The notes under the pieces are model-generated. The model searched no databases, was not told where the DNA came from, and saw only the letters and a list, made by a program, of their open reading frames with translations. The position numbers were made by a program, and so were the translations under genes. Below, in pieces: positions 34,661 through 42,798 of a stretch of 64,000 bases of DNA (the first letter of the stretch is position 1; the number at the start of each line of letters is the position of its first letter). Origin of the DNA: Aliishimia sp039978895. Its GTDB lineage: Bacteria; Pseudomonadota; Alphaproteobacteria; Rhodobacterales; Rhodobacteraceae. Location: assembly GCA_039978895.1 (NCBI GenBank), contig JBDWAL010000055.1, forward strand, positions 124,001 through 188,000, in the 5' to 3' direction.

Positions 34661-35452
34661 ATGGCAGAATTGGATGAAGCCTATGCAAATGGGGACTTTA
34701 TCGCGGATGCGGCATCGTTTCCGCCACGCTGGCAGTCTGCGGCGGCAGCTTTTCGGGACAGGTTGAGTGCGCAAGGACGCGCCGTTTTGCACGAACCATA
34801 CGGAGAAAGCGACAGGCAGGCCTTTGATCTGTTTTTGCCAACCGGTACCCCAAAGGGGCTGATGATCTTCGTACATGGCGGATATTGGTTGATGTTTGAT
34901 CGCTCTTACTGGTCTCATCTGGGGCAGGGCGCAATTGAACAGGGTTGGGCTGTTGGAATGCCATCTTATGACCTGTGTCCTGAAGTCAGCATTGCGGACA
35001 TAACGCAACAAATTGCCCATGCCGTTAAGGAAATGGCCGCGCGTGTTGATGGGCCAGTTACCTTGGCGGGACATTCAGCGGGAGGGCACCTTGTATCGCG
35101 TATGTTAGAACCCGGCGTTTTGGACGCACATGTGGCGAAGCGGGTGAGCCATGTTGTGCCAATCTCGCCTGTTGCTGACCTTCGGCCTTTGTTGAAAACG
35201 TCAATGAATGCGAAGTTTGAGCTAGACCAAGCGTCTGCGTGGGCGGAAAGTCCTGTTCGCCAACCCGCACCACAGGTGCAGGTCACTGTTTGGGTCGGAG
35301 AAAAAGAGCGACCGGTTTTCTTGGAGCAATCTCGTTGGCTGGCGCAAGCATGGGGGTGCGAGCATGTTGTTGCACCGGGCAAACATCATTTCGATGTTAT
35401 CGATGCCTTGGCGGACCCGCACAGCGATATCGTGCATTGTCTGACGCCTTAG
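34661..35452 (+). CDS. Alpha/beta hydrolase, kynurenine formamidase/esterase-like
   Basis: A 263-residue hydrolase starting at ATG 34661 behind AAGGGGAA. The oxyanion motif is HGGYW (about 74-78), the nucleophile Ser is in GHSAGGHL (about 143-150) and the catalytic His is in GKHHFDVID (near 242). The HGGYW and GHSAGGHL pattern is typical of arylformamidase-like esterases. No kynurenine-pathway gene is adjacent, so substrate is open. Confidence 0.85.
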   Translation: MAELDEAYANGDFIADAASFPPRWQSAAAAFRDRLSAQGRAVLHEPYGESDRQAFDLFLPTGTPKGLMIFVHGGYWLMFDRSYWSHLGQGAIEQGWAVGMPSYDLCPEVSIADITQQIAHAVKEMAARVDGPVTLAGHSAGGHLVSRMLEPGVLDAHVAKRVSHVVPISPVADLRPLLKTSMNAKFELDQASAWAESPVRQPAPQVQVTVWVGEKERPVFLEQSRWLAQAWGCEHVVAPGKHHFDVIDALADPHSDIVHCLTP

Positions 35453-35952
35453 CGTGCCTCTAATTCCTTGCGCAATCGCCGCAGCATGGCGCGAACAAGC
35501 AACTTATGCGCGGGGGCCACTGGGATCATGTAGGCCCGCCCAAAGGTGTTATGTGTTCGCACTGATGATGTAATCGTCAGCTCATGCGATTGGCTTGAAA
35601 CACAGGTGAGCACATCAAGATGGCGGTCGCGCTCAGATAAGGTCAAGACATTGTCGCTGACATGTTCAACCAAGAAGAAATCCAGCATGTCGCCGACGTT
35701 TACGGCGTCGGGCACGTTCGTCGAAAAGCCGCCGATCTGCTTCACGCCAAAGCGAGAAGAAATCATATCACGAACGCGAAAAGCCAGCTTCAATAAAGGA
35801 ATTGGGCGCGCGGCAATCAACCTCCAAGCTTCTAAAGGGGTGATGGGGCGGGGGAGCGTGACTGTTTGTGTGTCAAAGAAGTCAAGCTTTGCTGGTGGTG
35901 CCAGAGTGTGGATGCAGGTACCGGGAAGGATGAAAGCGTCGTGATACGTCAT
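35449..35952 (-). CDS. DUF2867-like protein
   Basis: A 167-residue cytoplasmic protein; the ATG at 35952 is chosen (MTYHDAF start) over upstream starts. The sequence has WRLIAARPIPLLKLAFRVRD (about 44-63) and VRTHNTFGRAYM followed by PVAPAHKLLVRAMLRR near the end, matching the DUF2867 pattern of a lipid- or ligand-binding-like fold. Function unknown. It is convergent with the hydrolase gene, overlapping its stop codon by 4 bp. Confidence 0.75.
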   Translation of the reverse strand: MTYHDAFILPGTCIHTLAPPAKLDFFDTQTVTLPRPITPLEAWRLIAARPIPLLKLAFRVRDMISSRFGVKQIGGFSTNVPDAVNVGDMLDFFLVEHVSDNVLTLSERDRHLDVLTCVSSQSHELTITSSVRTHNTFGRAYMIPVAPAHKLLVRAMLRRLRKELEAR

Positions 35953-36084
35953 CGTGTTCGCCTTTGTTGTGCGAACATGACCTATGAAGTCTTCCAAGGT
36001 GTAACAATGCGACAAGGACGCCCGTCATTTCTTGCCGACATGAAACGAGAAGGGCGGGGTGGACCACAGGCCCACCTCGCTAGC

Positions 36085-37206
36085 TTACAGCTTCGGGAAG
36101 TAGTCTTCGCAGTCGCCATCGCGGTACACATCTGCTGTACAGCAATGTAACCCACCGCCAAACGCGTAGGCATCGCGCAGTTCAACTTCGACCACTTCCA
36201 TGCCAAGTTTGTCCATCTGTTCGGCCTGATAGACTTCTGATTTCTCGACGCAAACAGTCTTCGGGTCGAGGACAAGAACGTTCATGCTAAGCCATGTCGA
36301 CGAATAGCACAGCGGCGGCGGCGCGTTATGTGCAGGCTGTGCTGCGTCCACGATCTGCCAGTCATTCTTTTCGAACATCTCGCGCTGGTCTTGCGGTAGG
36401 CGGCGCTGGGGGTTGTTCAAAATGAGACCAGGGCGCAGTGGCGTAAAGGTCGCATCAATGTGGATCGGGTAGGGGTCGCCGGGGAAGTTCACAGTGTGAA
36501 CACGATGGTCGGGGAAGTGACGACGCAGCCATTCGATGCCTTTTAAGTTCGTTGTGAACCCGTGTTGCACAACCAAGTCCCTTCCAAAACGCAGGACATC
36601 GGCGGCGTCGAATAAGGGTTCTTCTTCGGTGGTGACAAAGAACTTTTCCGCGGCCCATTCTAGGCGTTTGGTATCGCCGATTTTCTCGCTGAGGTAATCA
36701 GGGTGATAATCTGCATCCGTGAGACGCGGCTTGGGCGCGGCTTCATGGCGGAATCTTGGATCTTCTTCCCAGTATTTTTGCATCAAGGGGCGGTAGTTCA
36801 GGTATTCGAACCAGCGGCACCGATAAGACATGGTCGCTTCTAGGATTTCATGCCCGACTGTTAACAAAACGTCACGCGGTGGCATGCAGCCAAATTGGCT
36901 TTCCGTGTGAAAGTCCGGCGTCGTTGCAGGTTGCGAGTGATCGATGCTGTCGGGGCGATCCACCTTGATGTCGCGTGCCTTTAATTGGTTGGCAAACGTG
37001 TCCAGCAGCTCGTTGGCCCGGTCGATTGTTTCCTGAGGGCGTCTTCCCCATTGGCCGCGCATATCGCTGTCTTCGGGCACCTTTGCATCTAAAGCGGGTT
37101 CTTCAGGGGGGATATGGCAGTCATCCGCGCGCCCTACGATCACGTGGCGCAACCGGTCCCATTCGTTCCAGCTTTTGACTTGCGTCGTTTCTGGTGTCCA
37201 ACTCAT
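36085..37206 (-). CDS. Glycine amidinotransferase-like enzyme
   Basis: A 373-residue amidinotransferase of the AGAT/StrB1 group. Visible motifs are the N-terminal NEWDRLRHVIVGRAD, FDAADVLRFGRDLVVQ (about 201-216, with the Asp that positions the guanidino group), HIDATFTPLRPG (about 251-262, catalytic His) and the nucleophile Cys in GGGLHCCTADV (near 359). The family moves an amidino group from arginine to an amine such as glycine, giving guanidinoacetate and ornithine. The acceptor here is unproven. ATG 37206 follows GGGGAGAG. Confidence 0.85.
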   Translation of the reverse strand: MSWTPETTQVKSWNEWDRLRHVIVGRADDCHIPPEEPALDAKVPEDSDMRGQWGRRPQETIDRANELLDTFANQLKARDIKVDRPDSIDHSQPATTPDFHTESQFGCMPPRDVLLTVGHEILEATMSYRCRWFEYLNYRPLMQKYWEEDPRFRHEAAPKPRLTDADYHPDYLSEKIGDTKRLEWAAEKFFVTTEEEPLFDAADVLRFGRDLVVQHGFTTNLKGIEWLRRHFPDHRVHTVNFPGDPYPIHIDATFTPLRPGLILNNPQRRLPQDQREMFEKNDWQIVDAAQPAHNAPPPLCYSSTWLSMNVLVLDPKTVCVEKSEVYQAEQMDKLGMEVVEVELRDAYAFGGGLHCCTADVYRDGDCEDYFPKL

Positions 37207-37209
37207 CAC

Positions 37210-37486
37210 GTCTCTCCCCTTGCAATGGTGCGAAAGCCAGATTGCTCAACTTGGCTGTCGCGGCAAGAGGGTTGATGGTTGAAAACGCGTATCACATGAG
37301 AAAAATATCCCGGAAAGCTGCGAGGATACCCAAATTTTCTGATGGCTATTCAGTCGCGCGGGCGATGCGGCTTACCGGTGGTTGAACATTCGTACAACAA
37401 AGTTGGGATTTTCGGAGGCACATTGGATCCCGGCCTTCCTTTTATCAGTCTCATTTGTAAGACTTCGCCAAAATTGGATGATTGTA
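37210..37486. other. Non-coding region before the nine-gene cluster
   Basis: About 280 bp without a supported gene, between the divergent amidinotransferase gene and the operator of the cluster. It must hold the promoter of the amidinotransferase gene near its left end. No hairpin or repeat stood out apart from the dyad listed next. Confidence 0.5.
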
Positions 37487-37520
37487 TGATGTAAATTCAA
37501 TTAACATCACTTATATATGA
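37487..37520 (+). promoter_or_regulatory. 23-bp palindromic operator with adjacent -10 box
   Basis: TGATGTAAATT (37487-37497), a central C, then AATTAACATCA (37499-37509) form an inverted repeat matching at 10 of 11 positions. Immediately downstream, TATATATGA (about 37512-37520) is a good -10 box, so the dyad would cover the -35 region. That geometry suggests a repressor, or an activator at a -35 without consensus. The first gene of the cluster starts 29 bp further on, behind AAGGGG. Confidence 0.6.
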
Positions 37521-37548
37521 TCTAACGCATTGGAATAAGGGGATACAA

Positions 37549-38625
37549 ATGGCCAACTTTGACGCACAGGTGAAAGAGTCACAGGCGCAAGTACAAGAAG
37601 CACAATCCAAAATTGCTGAACTGACCACCCGGATTGAAACTGCGCGCACAAAAATGAAGTCTGGTGACGACGTTACGATGGACATCGAAAACGCGACACT
37701 CGAAGAAGTTCATTCCCACACCGATGTCATGAATGCCAACATTGCAGAACTGATAATGGGGCTGGATGATGTGACGTCGGCCTTCTCAAAAGACTTCGAA
37801 GGCATGCGGTCAAAAACCGGCTGGGAAAGCATGATTGGGATATTTTCCAAGGCCAAGTCCGACTCAATGCGCCAAGAACGTATTCGAACGGCCTCTATTG
37901 ATGATAAGCTGCAAGACCTGATCGCCAAATCCGATGTGATCGTGCAACTGCTTCAGGGTCAGTTGGCGATGTTGGAAGACCAAAAGGTAAAGGTGGAAGA
38001 CAACCTGACGGAAACGTTGGATGAACGTGAATTTACGGTCGGGGAGTTGGAAGCGCTGAAGACGGAGATTGTCGCAATGGACCCCAAGATCATCGCCATT
38101 GAAAACCAAATCGCCTCAGAGACGGATGCCGCCAAACGCACAGCCCTTGAGACTGAATTGGCCGACTTGAACAAAGCCTATAACGCAATGGTGCAGCAAG
38201 AACAAGTGAAGCTGGCGAAGTCCCAAACCCTTGAACGCTACATCGAAAAAGGCAAAACGTGGGTCGACAGCCTGCAAAACCAAGCGGCCACGCAAATGGT
38301 CCTGATCAACAAACTAGAGACAGACACCAAGCAACGTGTGGTCCTGTATGACGCGCTGACAAAGTCGTTGAAAACGGCACAACAGCAAGACGTCGCGCAC
38401 CGGATCAACGAAATTGGCGTGCAAACGGACCAAGAAGCGCAATCTGCTATGGCCGGAATTGGCGCGGCGACCAACGCACGTATGGCCGATATGCTAGAAG
38501 CGCACGAGGATCATATGGTCTTTGCTCGCGACGTTTTGGAAGCCAAAGCGAAAGCCGACGACCGCTTTGCGCGCCGCTTTGAAGAGATCATTAAGAAACA
38601 CGATAGCAATGCGTATGGGGGGTAA
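37549..38625 (+). CDS. Long coiled-coil protein, first gene of the nine-gene cluster
   Basis: A 358-residue, almost wholly helical cytoplasmic protein rich in Glu, Lys, Gln and Ala, with heptad-like runs over residues 1-45, 125-215 and 220-345. No signal peptide, no membrane segment and no cysteine motif. Overall layout resembles TelA/KlaA-type toxic-anion-resistance or PspA-like helical proteins, but similarity is too weak to assign. It starts behind AAGGGG and is followed 5 bp later by a tiny membrane protein. Possibly the substrate or scaffold of the AAA+ ATPase downstream. Confidence 0.75.
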   Translation: MANFDAQVKESQAQVQEAQSKIAELTTRIETARTKMKSGDDVTMDIENATLEEVHSHTDVMNANIAELIMGLDDVTSAFSKDFEGMRSKTGWESMIGIFSKAKSDSMRQERIRTASIDDKLQDLIAKSDVIVQLLQGQLAMLEDQKVKVEDNLTETLDEREFTVGELEALKTEIVAMDPKIIAIENQIASETDAAKRTALETELADLNKAYNAMVQQEQVKLAKSQTLERYIEKGKTWVDSLQNQAATQMVLINKLETDTKQRVVLYDALTKSLKTAQQQDVAHRINEIGVQTDQEAQSAMAGIGAATNARMADMLEAHEDHMVFARDVLEAKAKADDRFARRFEEIIKKHDSNAYGG

Positions 38626-38630
38626 ACGCC

Positions 38631-38789
38631 ATGGTGAGATACGGCATTGCTGCCATGATCCTATCGATCGTGTGTCTGATCAGCTCTCTGATATTCGCGA
38701 CACCTATTTGGGTGAACATTGCCGGCATGGTATTAGGGGTGGTTGGACTGGTGATCATGAGTAAGGCCCGCAAGGGGGGCGGGGCTTGA
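38631..38789 (+). CDS. 52-residue two-helix membrane protein
   Basis: A short gene starting at ATG 38631, 5 bp after the coiled-coil gene. The product has two hydrophobic helices (about 4-22 and 26-43) and a basic Gly-rich tail (SKARKGGG). It overlaps the next gene by 4 bp (TTGA). Tight packing supports that it is real. Unknown function. Confidence 0.6.
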   Translation: MVRYGIAAMILSIVCLISSLIFATPIWVNIAGMVLGVVGLVIMSKARKGGGA

Positions 38790-39106
38790 TTGGTGGCGAC
38801 CCCTTTGCGGCGATGCAGGGCGAAGTTGTTCCAGTGCGGCCTAGATGGGTGCGGCTTAGACAACACATGCTCGTTGCTGCCTGTGCGGTCGCGGCAGTCG
38901 CGGTGTTATCGGTGGTAATTCGATCTTATTTCATCGGATTGGCCGCTGTGATTGGTGCATGGTGCATGTTCTGGATTGCTGTGCCTTTACGCCAAGTTTT
39001 GGGTTTCTTAGGGGTGATGTCGACAGCATTCCCAAGCTCATCAACGCGAGTGAAGCAGCTGTTCGTATGGTTGGAATTCGACGTGAACCGAGCAGGCCGG
39101 TACTGA
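38786..39106 (+). CDS. Membrane protein with two helices
   Basis: A 106-residue protein starting at TTG 38786, overlapping the previous stop. Two adjacent hydrophobic helices (about 29-46 and 49-66) are followed by a soluble tail. Its last base is shared with the next gene's ATG (TGATG). GGGGCGGGG upstream may serve as ribosome site. No family recognised. Confidence 0.65.
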   Translation: MIGGDPFAAMQGEVVPVRPRWVRLRQHMLVAACAVAAVAVLSVVIRSYFIGLAAVIGAWCMFWIAVPLRQVLGFLGVMSTAFPSSSTRVKQLFVWLEFDVNRAGRY

Positions 39107-40221
39107 TGAATTCTTCTGACTCCTCTGGTTTGACCGACCTGTTCGCGTCGCGTCGCTACTTCCGTAAGTTTGAAACCATTATGTCCCACATGATGCGTGT
39201 TGCGGGTGTGATGGAAGCTGAAGGCGATCTGGATCGAAACGAAGTCAAAGTCCTTAGCCGCTACGCTGTCGAGATCACCAACACATTTCGCGCGTTGTCG
39301 ATGAAATATCTACTGGTTGGTCGCGATACGGGGCGTTTCTTTGGCTCGCTGGCGATTGACACAACTGAAAGCGGCTTTCCGGTTCCGACGGAAATCATGA
39401 CGCTTGGCAATGACGCCCTACAGGCAGAGCAGCATTTGGCCCAAACCCCGTCCGCGGCAGATCTGAAACGTCAGATGGTTGATGTGATTGTGCGTGACAG
39501 GCAAACACCCTCAAAATTGCAATTCGCGTTGTCGCAACGGCTGTACTATGAAGAATTGCTCAAGGGGCACTTGTTCTGGGCTAAAAACGATCCTGAGATT
39601 CAATGGCTTGGCGACTTGGATGGGGACCGTAAAAGCTTCTTGATCCACTGGGCCGTGTGGGACAGCGGCCTTAGTTTGCCCGTGATCTATTTGATGGAAG
39701 TTGAAGACAGCGGGCGCCCCCCCCTTCCAAGGGATCAAAACCGCTGGCCGATGGCACAGGCGCATTTGATGGCACAAGCCGTGGGCGCGTTGAAATTGAT
39801 CACGATTGCTAAAGGGTTCGACGAGGATTTCGATGACTTGCACCCCAAACGCCTACGTCGTTTTCATGTTGGGCCCATGTATTCCTCTGCGTTCACGTCA
39901 CAAACAGGTCCGTTGGGACAGGTCCTAAACGCCGCGCGTGCGCCCGAAGGGCAGGATTGGTCGCTGGTCTGGACGGAAGAAGATTTGCAGTCTGAACGGG
40001 TTATCGAAGAACGGGATGGATGGTTTTCTACGGTCGAGCGGGAAGTCTTTAAACTGGACCCCTTTGCGGGTCGCGGTGCGGAAACAGGAACAACACGATT
40101 GCAGCGCTCGATCATCTTGCCGCAACGCCCATTCCAAGTTCTTGCGGAACAGGACCCACCGGGATTTGAAACGGTGCGCAAGTATGTGGTCAGCCCGGCC
40201 GGTCGGGTGTTGCGCTACTAA
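39106..40221 (+). CDS. Uncharacterised soluble protein of the cluster
   Basis: A 371-residue protein. The first 110 residues are helical (YFRKFETIMSHMMRVAGVME and following); the rest is mixed alpha/beta, with KSFLIHWAVWDSG (about 178-190), SLPVIYLMEVEDSG, and a C-terminal PAGRVLRY. No signal peptide or membrane helix, no recognisable catalytic motif. Start at ATG 39106 is fixed by overlap with the preceding stop. After it comes a terminator-like hairpin, so expression of the genes beyond may be lower. Confidence 0.7.
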   Translation: MNSSDSSGLTDLFASRRYFRKFETIMSHMMRVAGVMEAEGDLDRNEVKVLSRYAVEITNTFRALSMKYLLVGRDTGRFFGSLAIDTTESGFPVPTEIMTLGNDALQAEQHLAQTPSAADLKRQMVDVIVRDRQTPSKLQFALSQRLYYEELLKGHLFWAKNDPEIQWLGDLDGDRKSFLIHWAVWDSGLSLPVIYLMEVEDSGRPPLPRDQNRWPMAQAHLMAQAVGALKLITIAKGFDEDFDDLHPKRLRRFHVGPMYSSAFTSQTGPLGQVLNAARAPEGQDWSLVWTEEDLQSERVIEERDGWFSTVEREVFKLDPFAGRGAETGTTRLQRSIILPQRPFQVLAEQDPPGFETVRKYVVSPAGRVLRY

Positions 40222-40229
40222 GTATATTG

Positions 40230-40251
40230 CTCCCTTCGGGGGGAGTTTTTT
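40230..40251 (+). terminator. Terminator-like hairpin inside the nine-gene cluster
   Basis: CTCCC (40230-40234) pairs with GGGAG (40241-40245) around TTCGGG, followed directly by six T. It lies in the only sizeable gap of the cluster, 8 bp after a stop codon. It looks like a partial terminator separating the first four genes from the ATPase and the rest. Confidence 0.6.
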
Positions 40252-40279
40252 GAGCAAAATGAAGAACAAGGGGCGCGAT

Positions 40280-42217
40280 ATGAGCCAGACGTCAGATCAA
40301 ATGGAACTCCGCGAGGCGGAAATCGTGGCGCATTACCCGATGGCTTTAGCTATGCTGCAAGGGTTCGATCACGCCCCTCGTATTGGCAAGCCGGCGTCTG
40401 AACCGGTGGCTGCCGAGCGGTCTGCAGGTCTTGGCTCGCGGCGACGGTTTCGCACGACCACGCCGGGTCTGGTGACACGCTCAACCGCGGCGCCGGGGGC
40501 TGTGCAGTTGATGGCGCGTGTTGAGGGGGCGGATGACGACGACGTGCTGATGTCCCCGCTACAGGCTACTGTTCTTAACGGGCTACGTCGGTCAATTTCG
40601 ATCGCTTTGGCTGTTGCGGAAAATTATGCGGAAAGCTCTGGTTTGGGCGACTTGAAACGCACCAATCTGGAAGGGTCCCTGCCTGCCAATCGCAAAACGG
40701 AATTCACTGAACTGCTGGCCGCTGAAGCGCTCGTCACGCTTTACGTTTTCGCAAATGCCACGGCTTATCTGTTGGCCGCGCACCAAACAGAGGTCACGGT
40801 TGAGCTCGGCGATTTTGAGGAATTGCTCACCGATAACGGCCAGACTGCGTTGCACGGCGCGCTGTGGCAACTTGATCAGGACATTGCCAAACATGCACCC
40901 GAAGATGCGCAATTGGTCGCGTCAGTTGCCGCGTTTGCCGAAGCTTGTATGGAAAAGGTTGCGCTGCGTGCTCAGACGGCCCCTCGTTTGGACGCATTTA
41001 TCGGCGCGAGTTGGCGCGTTGAGGCCGATGATTTTGTGGTGAACGGCTTCACGCCTGCGTCCAAGGCGAAATCAACCACGTTGACCATGACGTTCAAAAA
41101 ACCAAACGAGGTTGTTGGCAACCATATCGCCAAATACCAAGCGATGCGACTGTCCAAGATGATCATGGCGTATGATTTCGAACGCCGCTTGAACCCGTTT
41201 GTCGACCTTGGTGGCTTCATTTTCACCTTCATGGGGGATGGGAAACCGGGCACGGGCAAGACCACGCTGATCCAAATGATGGCTGGCTTGATCAACGATT
41301 ATTGCACTGTCGCGGGCTATCCGTTTCGCTATCAAAACCTGTCCACAGACAATATCGACAGCTACCAGGGCAAGTCAGGCCAGAATGCCAAGGCGTTTAT
41401 CAACAACGTGTTAGACCCTGCCGCGATTGGGTTCGGCACGATTGATGATATTGACCAACTGGCAGGGAAACGTGGTGATCGTCAGTCCAGCGCGGGCCAG
41501 CTAGAGATCACAGCCGTGCTGATGGAAAGCTTTGCGGGGGCCAACACGGTTGTGCGCGGCAATTGCACGTTTGGTATGTTCTCGAACTACCCAGAAAACG
41601 TCGATGACGCGCTGCGCCAACGTGCCGGTGCGCGCTTCTTGGTGGACGGGCCGCAGACGCGCGACGACTACATCGACATCCTTTATTTGCTGATGGGCAA
41701 AAACCATGACATCCCGCTTGGTGAGCATACCGTTTTTGAGGCGCAGGCGATCCAAAAGGCAGTCGCCGCATCCTTTGAAGGCCATTCGCGCCCCCATGAA
41801 GAAGGGTTGCTGAATGTGTTTGACCGTGTGCACGATAAGATTGGAACGCTCGACACGATTGCCAAACTCGGTGCCTACCTGAAGGCGATCCAAGAGGCCG
41901 ATGAACGCTTCACAGGGCGCGCAATCAAGAATATCACCGATGCGGTGAAAGTCCGGGCCATGGATTTTGAACTGCCCGATGAATGGATGGAACAGCCCGA
42001 GCTATTCCTCTTCCAACCCTACGACACCAAGCGCGCCATGATTTCCGACCTGCGCCAACCGATTACCGTGGAAATGGTCTTGCAAGAAATCAACCGCTAC
42101 GCTGATTCAGAGTTCCGCTATGCCGACAAGTCGGATGAAGTGGCGATTGACGCGATGGTGCGCGACTTTGGACGTCAAGAGATCGCGAAGAAGCGGTATT
42201 TGGAGGGGCAGGGGTGA
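40280..42217 (+). CDS. Atypical AAA+ ATPase with large N-terminal domain
   Basis: A 645-residue protein. Residues 1-300 form a helical N-terminal region I cannot assign. The ATPase core has Walker A GKPGTGKTT (321-329), a Walker-B-like FGTIDDID (385-392), a sensor-1-like Asn in MFSNYPENVDD (436) and an arginine-finger-like ALRQRAGARF (445-453). A C-terminal helical lid follows. ATG 40280 is favoured by AAGGGG; ATG 40259 is also in frame. It is the likely engine of the cluster, acting on the coiled-coil or membrane proteins encoded nearby. Confidence 0.8.
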   Translation: MSQTSDQMELREAEIVAHYPMALAMLQGFDHAPRIGKPASEPVAAERSAGLGSRRRFRTTTPGLVTRSTAAPGAVQLMARVEGADDDDVLMSPLQATVLNGLRRSISIALAVAENYAESSGLGDLKRTNLEGSLPANRKTEFTELLAAEALVTLYVFANATAYLLAAHQTEVTVELGDFEELLTDNGQTALHGALWQLDQDIAKHAPEDAQLVASVAAFAEACMEKVALRAQTAPRLDAFIGASWRVEADDFVVNGFTPASKAKSTTLTMTFKKPNEVVGNHIAKYQAMRLSKMIMAYDFERRLNPFVDLGGFIFTFMGDGKPGTGKTTLIQMMAGLINDYCTVAGYPFRYQNLSTDNIDSYQGKSGQNAKAFINNVLDPAAIGFGTIDDIDQLAGKRGDRQSSAGQLEITAVLMESFAGANTVVRGNCTFGMFSNYPENVDDALRQRAGARFLVDGPQTRDDYIDILYLLMGKNHDIPLGEHTVFEAQAIQKAVAASFEGHSRPHEEGLLNVFDRVHDKIGTLDTIAKLGAYLKAIQEADERFTGRAIKNITDAVKVRAMDFELPDEWMEQPELFLFQPYDTKRAMISDLRQPITVEMVLQEINRYADSEFRYADKSDEVAIDAMVRDFGRQEIAKKRYLEGQG

Positions 42218-42798
42218 GCCCAGTCGAACTAACTGAAATTATTCGCAATATTAGCTTGGCGGTGTCGGCCCCCGCTGGCGCGGGTATTGCATGGCGTGGC
42301 CTGGCCTCATGGCGTGATGAGAAGAAGTGGATGCGCGACACAGAACTTGCGCAAAATCTATTGGTGGCATTATTTGAGCGGCGTGATGCTGTCGGTGGGG
42401 TGAGAAACACCTTTATTTCAATGAGCTATGATTCCCTCAACGACGACGTTAAGCAATATCAAGAAACGTGTGAGTTATATGGAAAACGCTTAGTTCCCCT
42501 GACCGATGCCAGAAAAAAATTCTACCAATACGGCAACGAAGCTCGTGCCTTATGGGGAGACGACCTTAATGCGTTATTGAAGCCAATCATTTCTCTCGAA
42601 GCAGATCTATTAGTGGTGATTGATGAACATCTTCAACGTTTGAACCCAAAGGCGGACGAAGAAGACGATCGTGACAAAGATGAAAAAGAAAGAGACAGGT
42701 CAATTCTCTATTCAAGAAGTAAAAGTGATTTCACCGATCAGTATGCCACAGCGGTGGAAAAGGTAGAAGTATTTCTCAGAGAGAAAATGAAATTATGA
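42214..42798 (+). CDS. Helical protein with unusual base composition
   Basis: A 194-residue protein starting at GTG 42214, overlapping the ATPase stop. A mildly hydrophobic N-terminal segment is followed by WRGLASWRDEKKW, ELAQNLLVALFERRDAV and VRNTF, a pattern I have seen in scattered uncharacterised proteins. The C-terminal part is highly charged (DEEDDRDKDEKERD). Codons are AT-rich and use AGA and AAA more than neighbours, unlike the rest of the cluster. It looks like a later insertion that preserved tight coupling at both ends. Confidence 0.65.
   Translation: MSPVELTEIIRNISLAVSAPAGAGIAWRGLASWRDEKKWMRDTELAQNLLVALFERRDAVGGVRNTFISMSYDSLNDDVKQYQETCELYGKRLVPLTDARKKFYQYGNEARALWGDDLNALLKPIISLEADLLVVIDEHLQRLNPKADEEDDRDKDEKERDRSILYSRSKSDFTDQYATAVEKVEVFLREKMKL

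Noticed and set aside
37549..38625. Calling the coiled-coil protein TelA, PspA or a microtubule-binding protein
   Set aside because: Resemblance is only in helical, charged composition; no diagnostic motif of any of these families could be pointed to.
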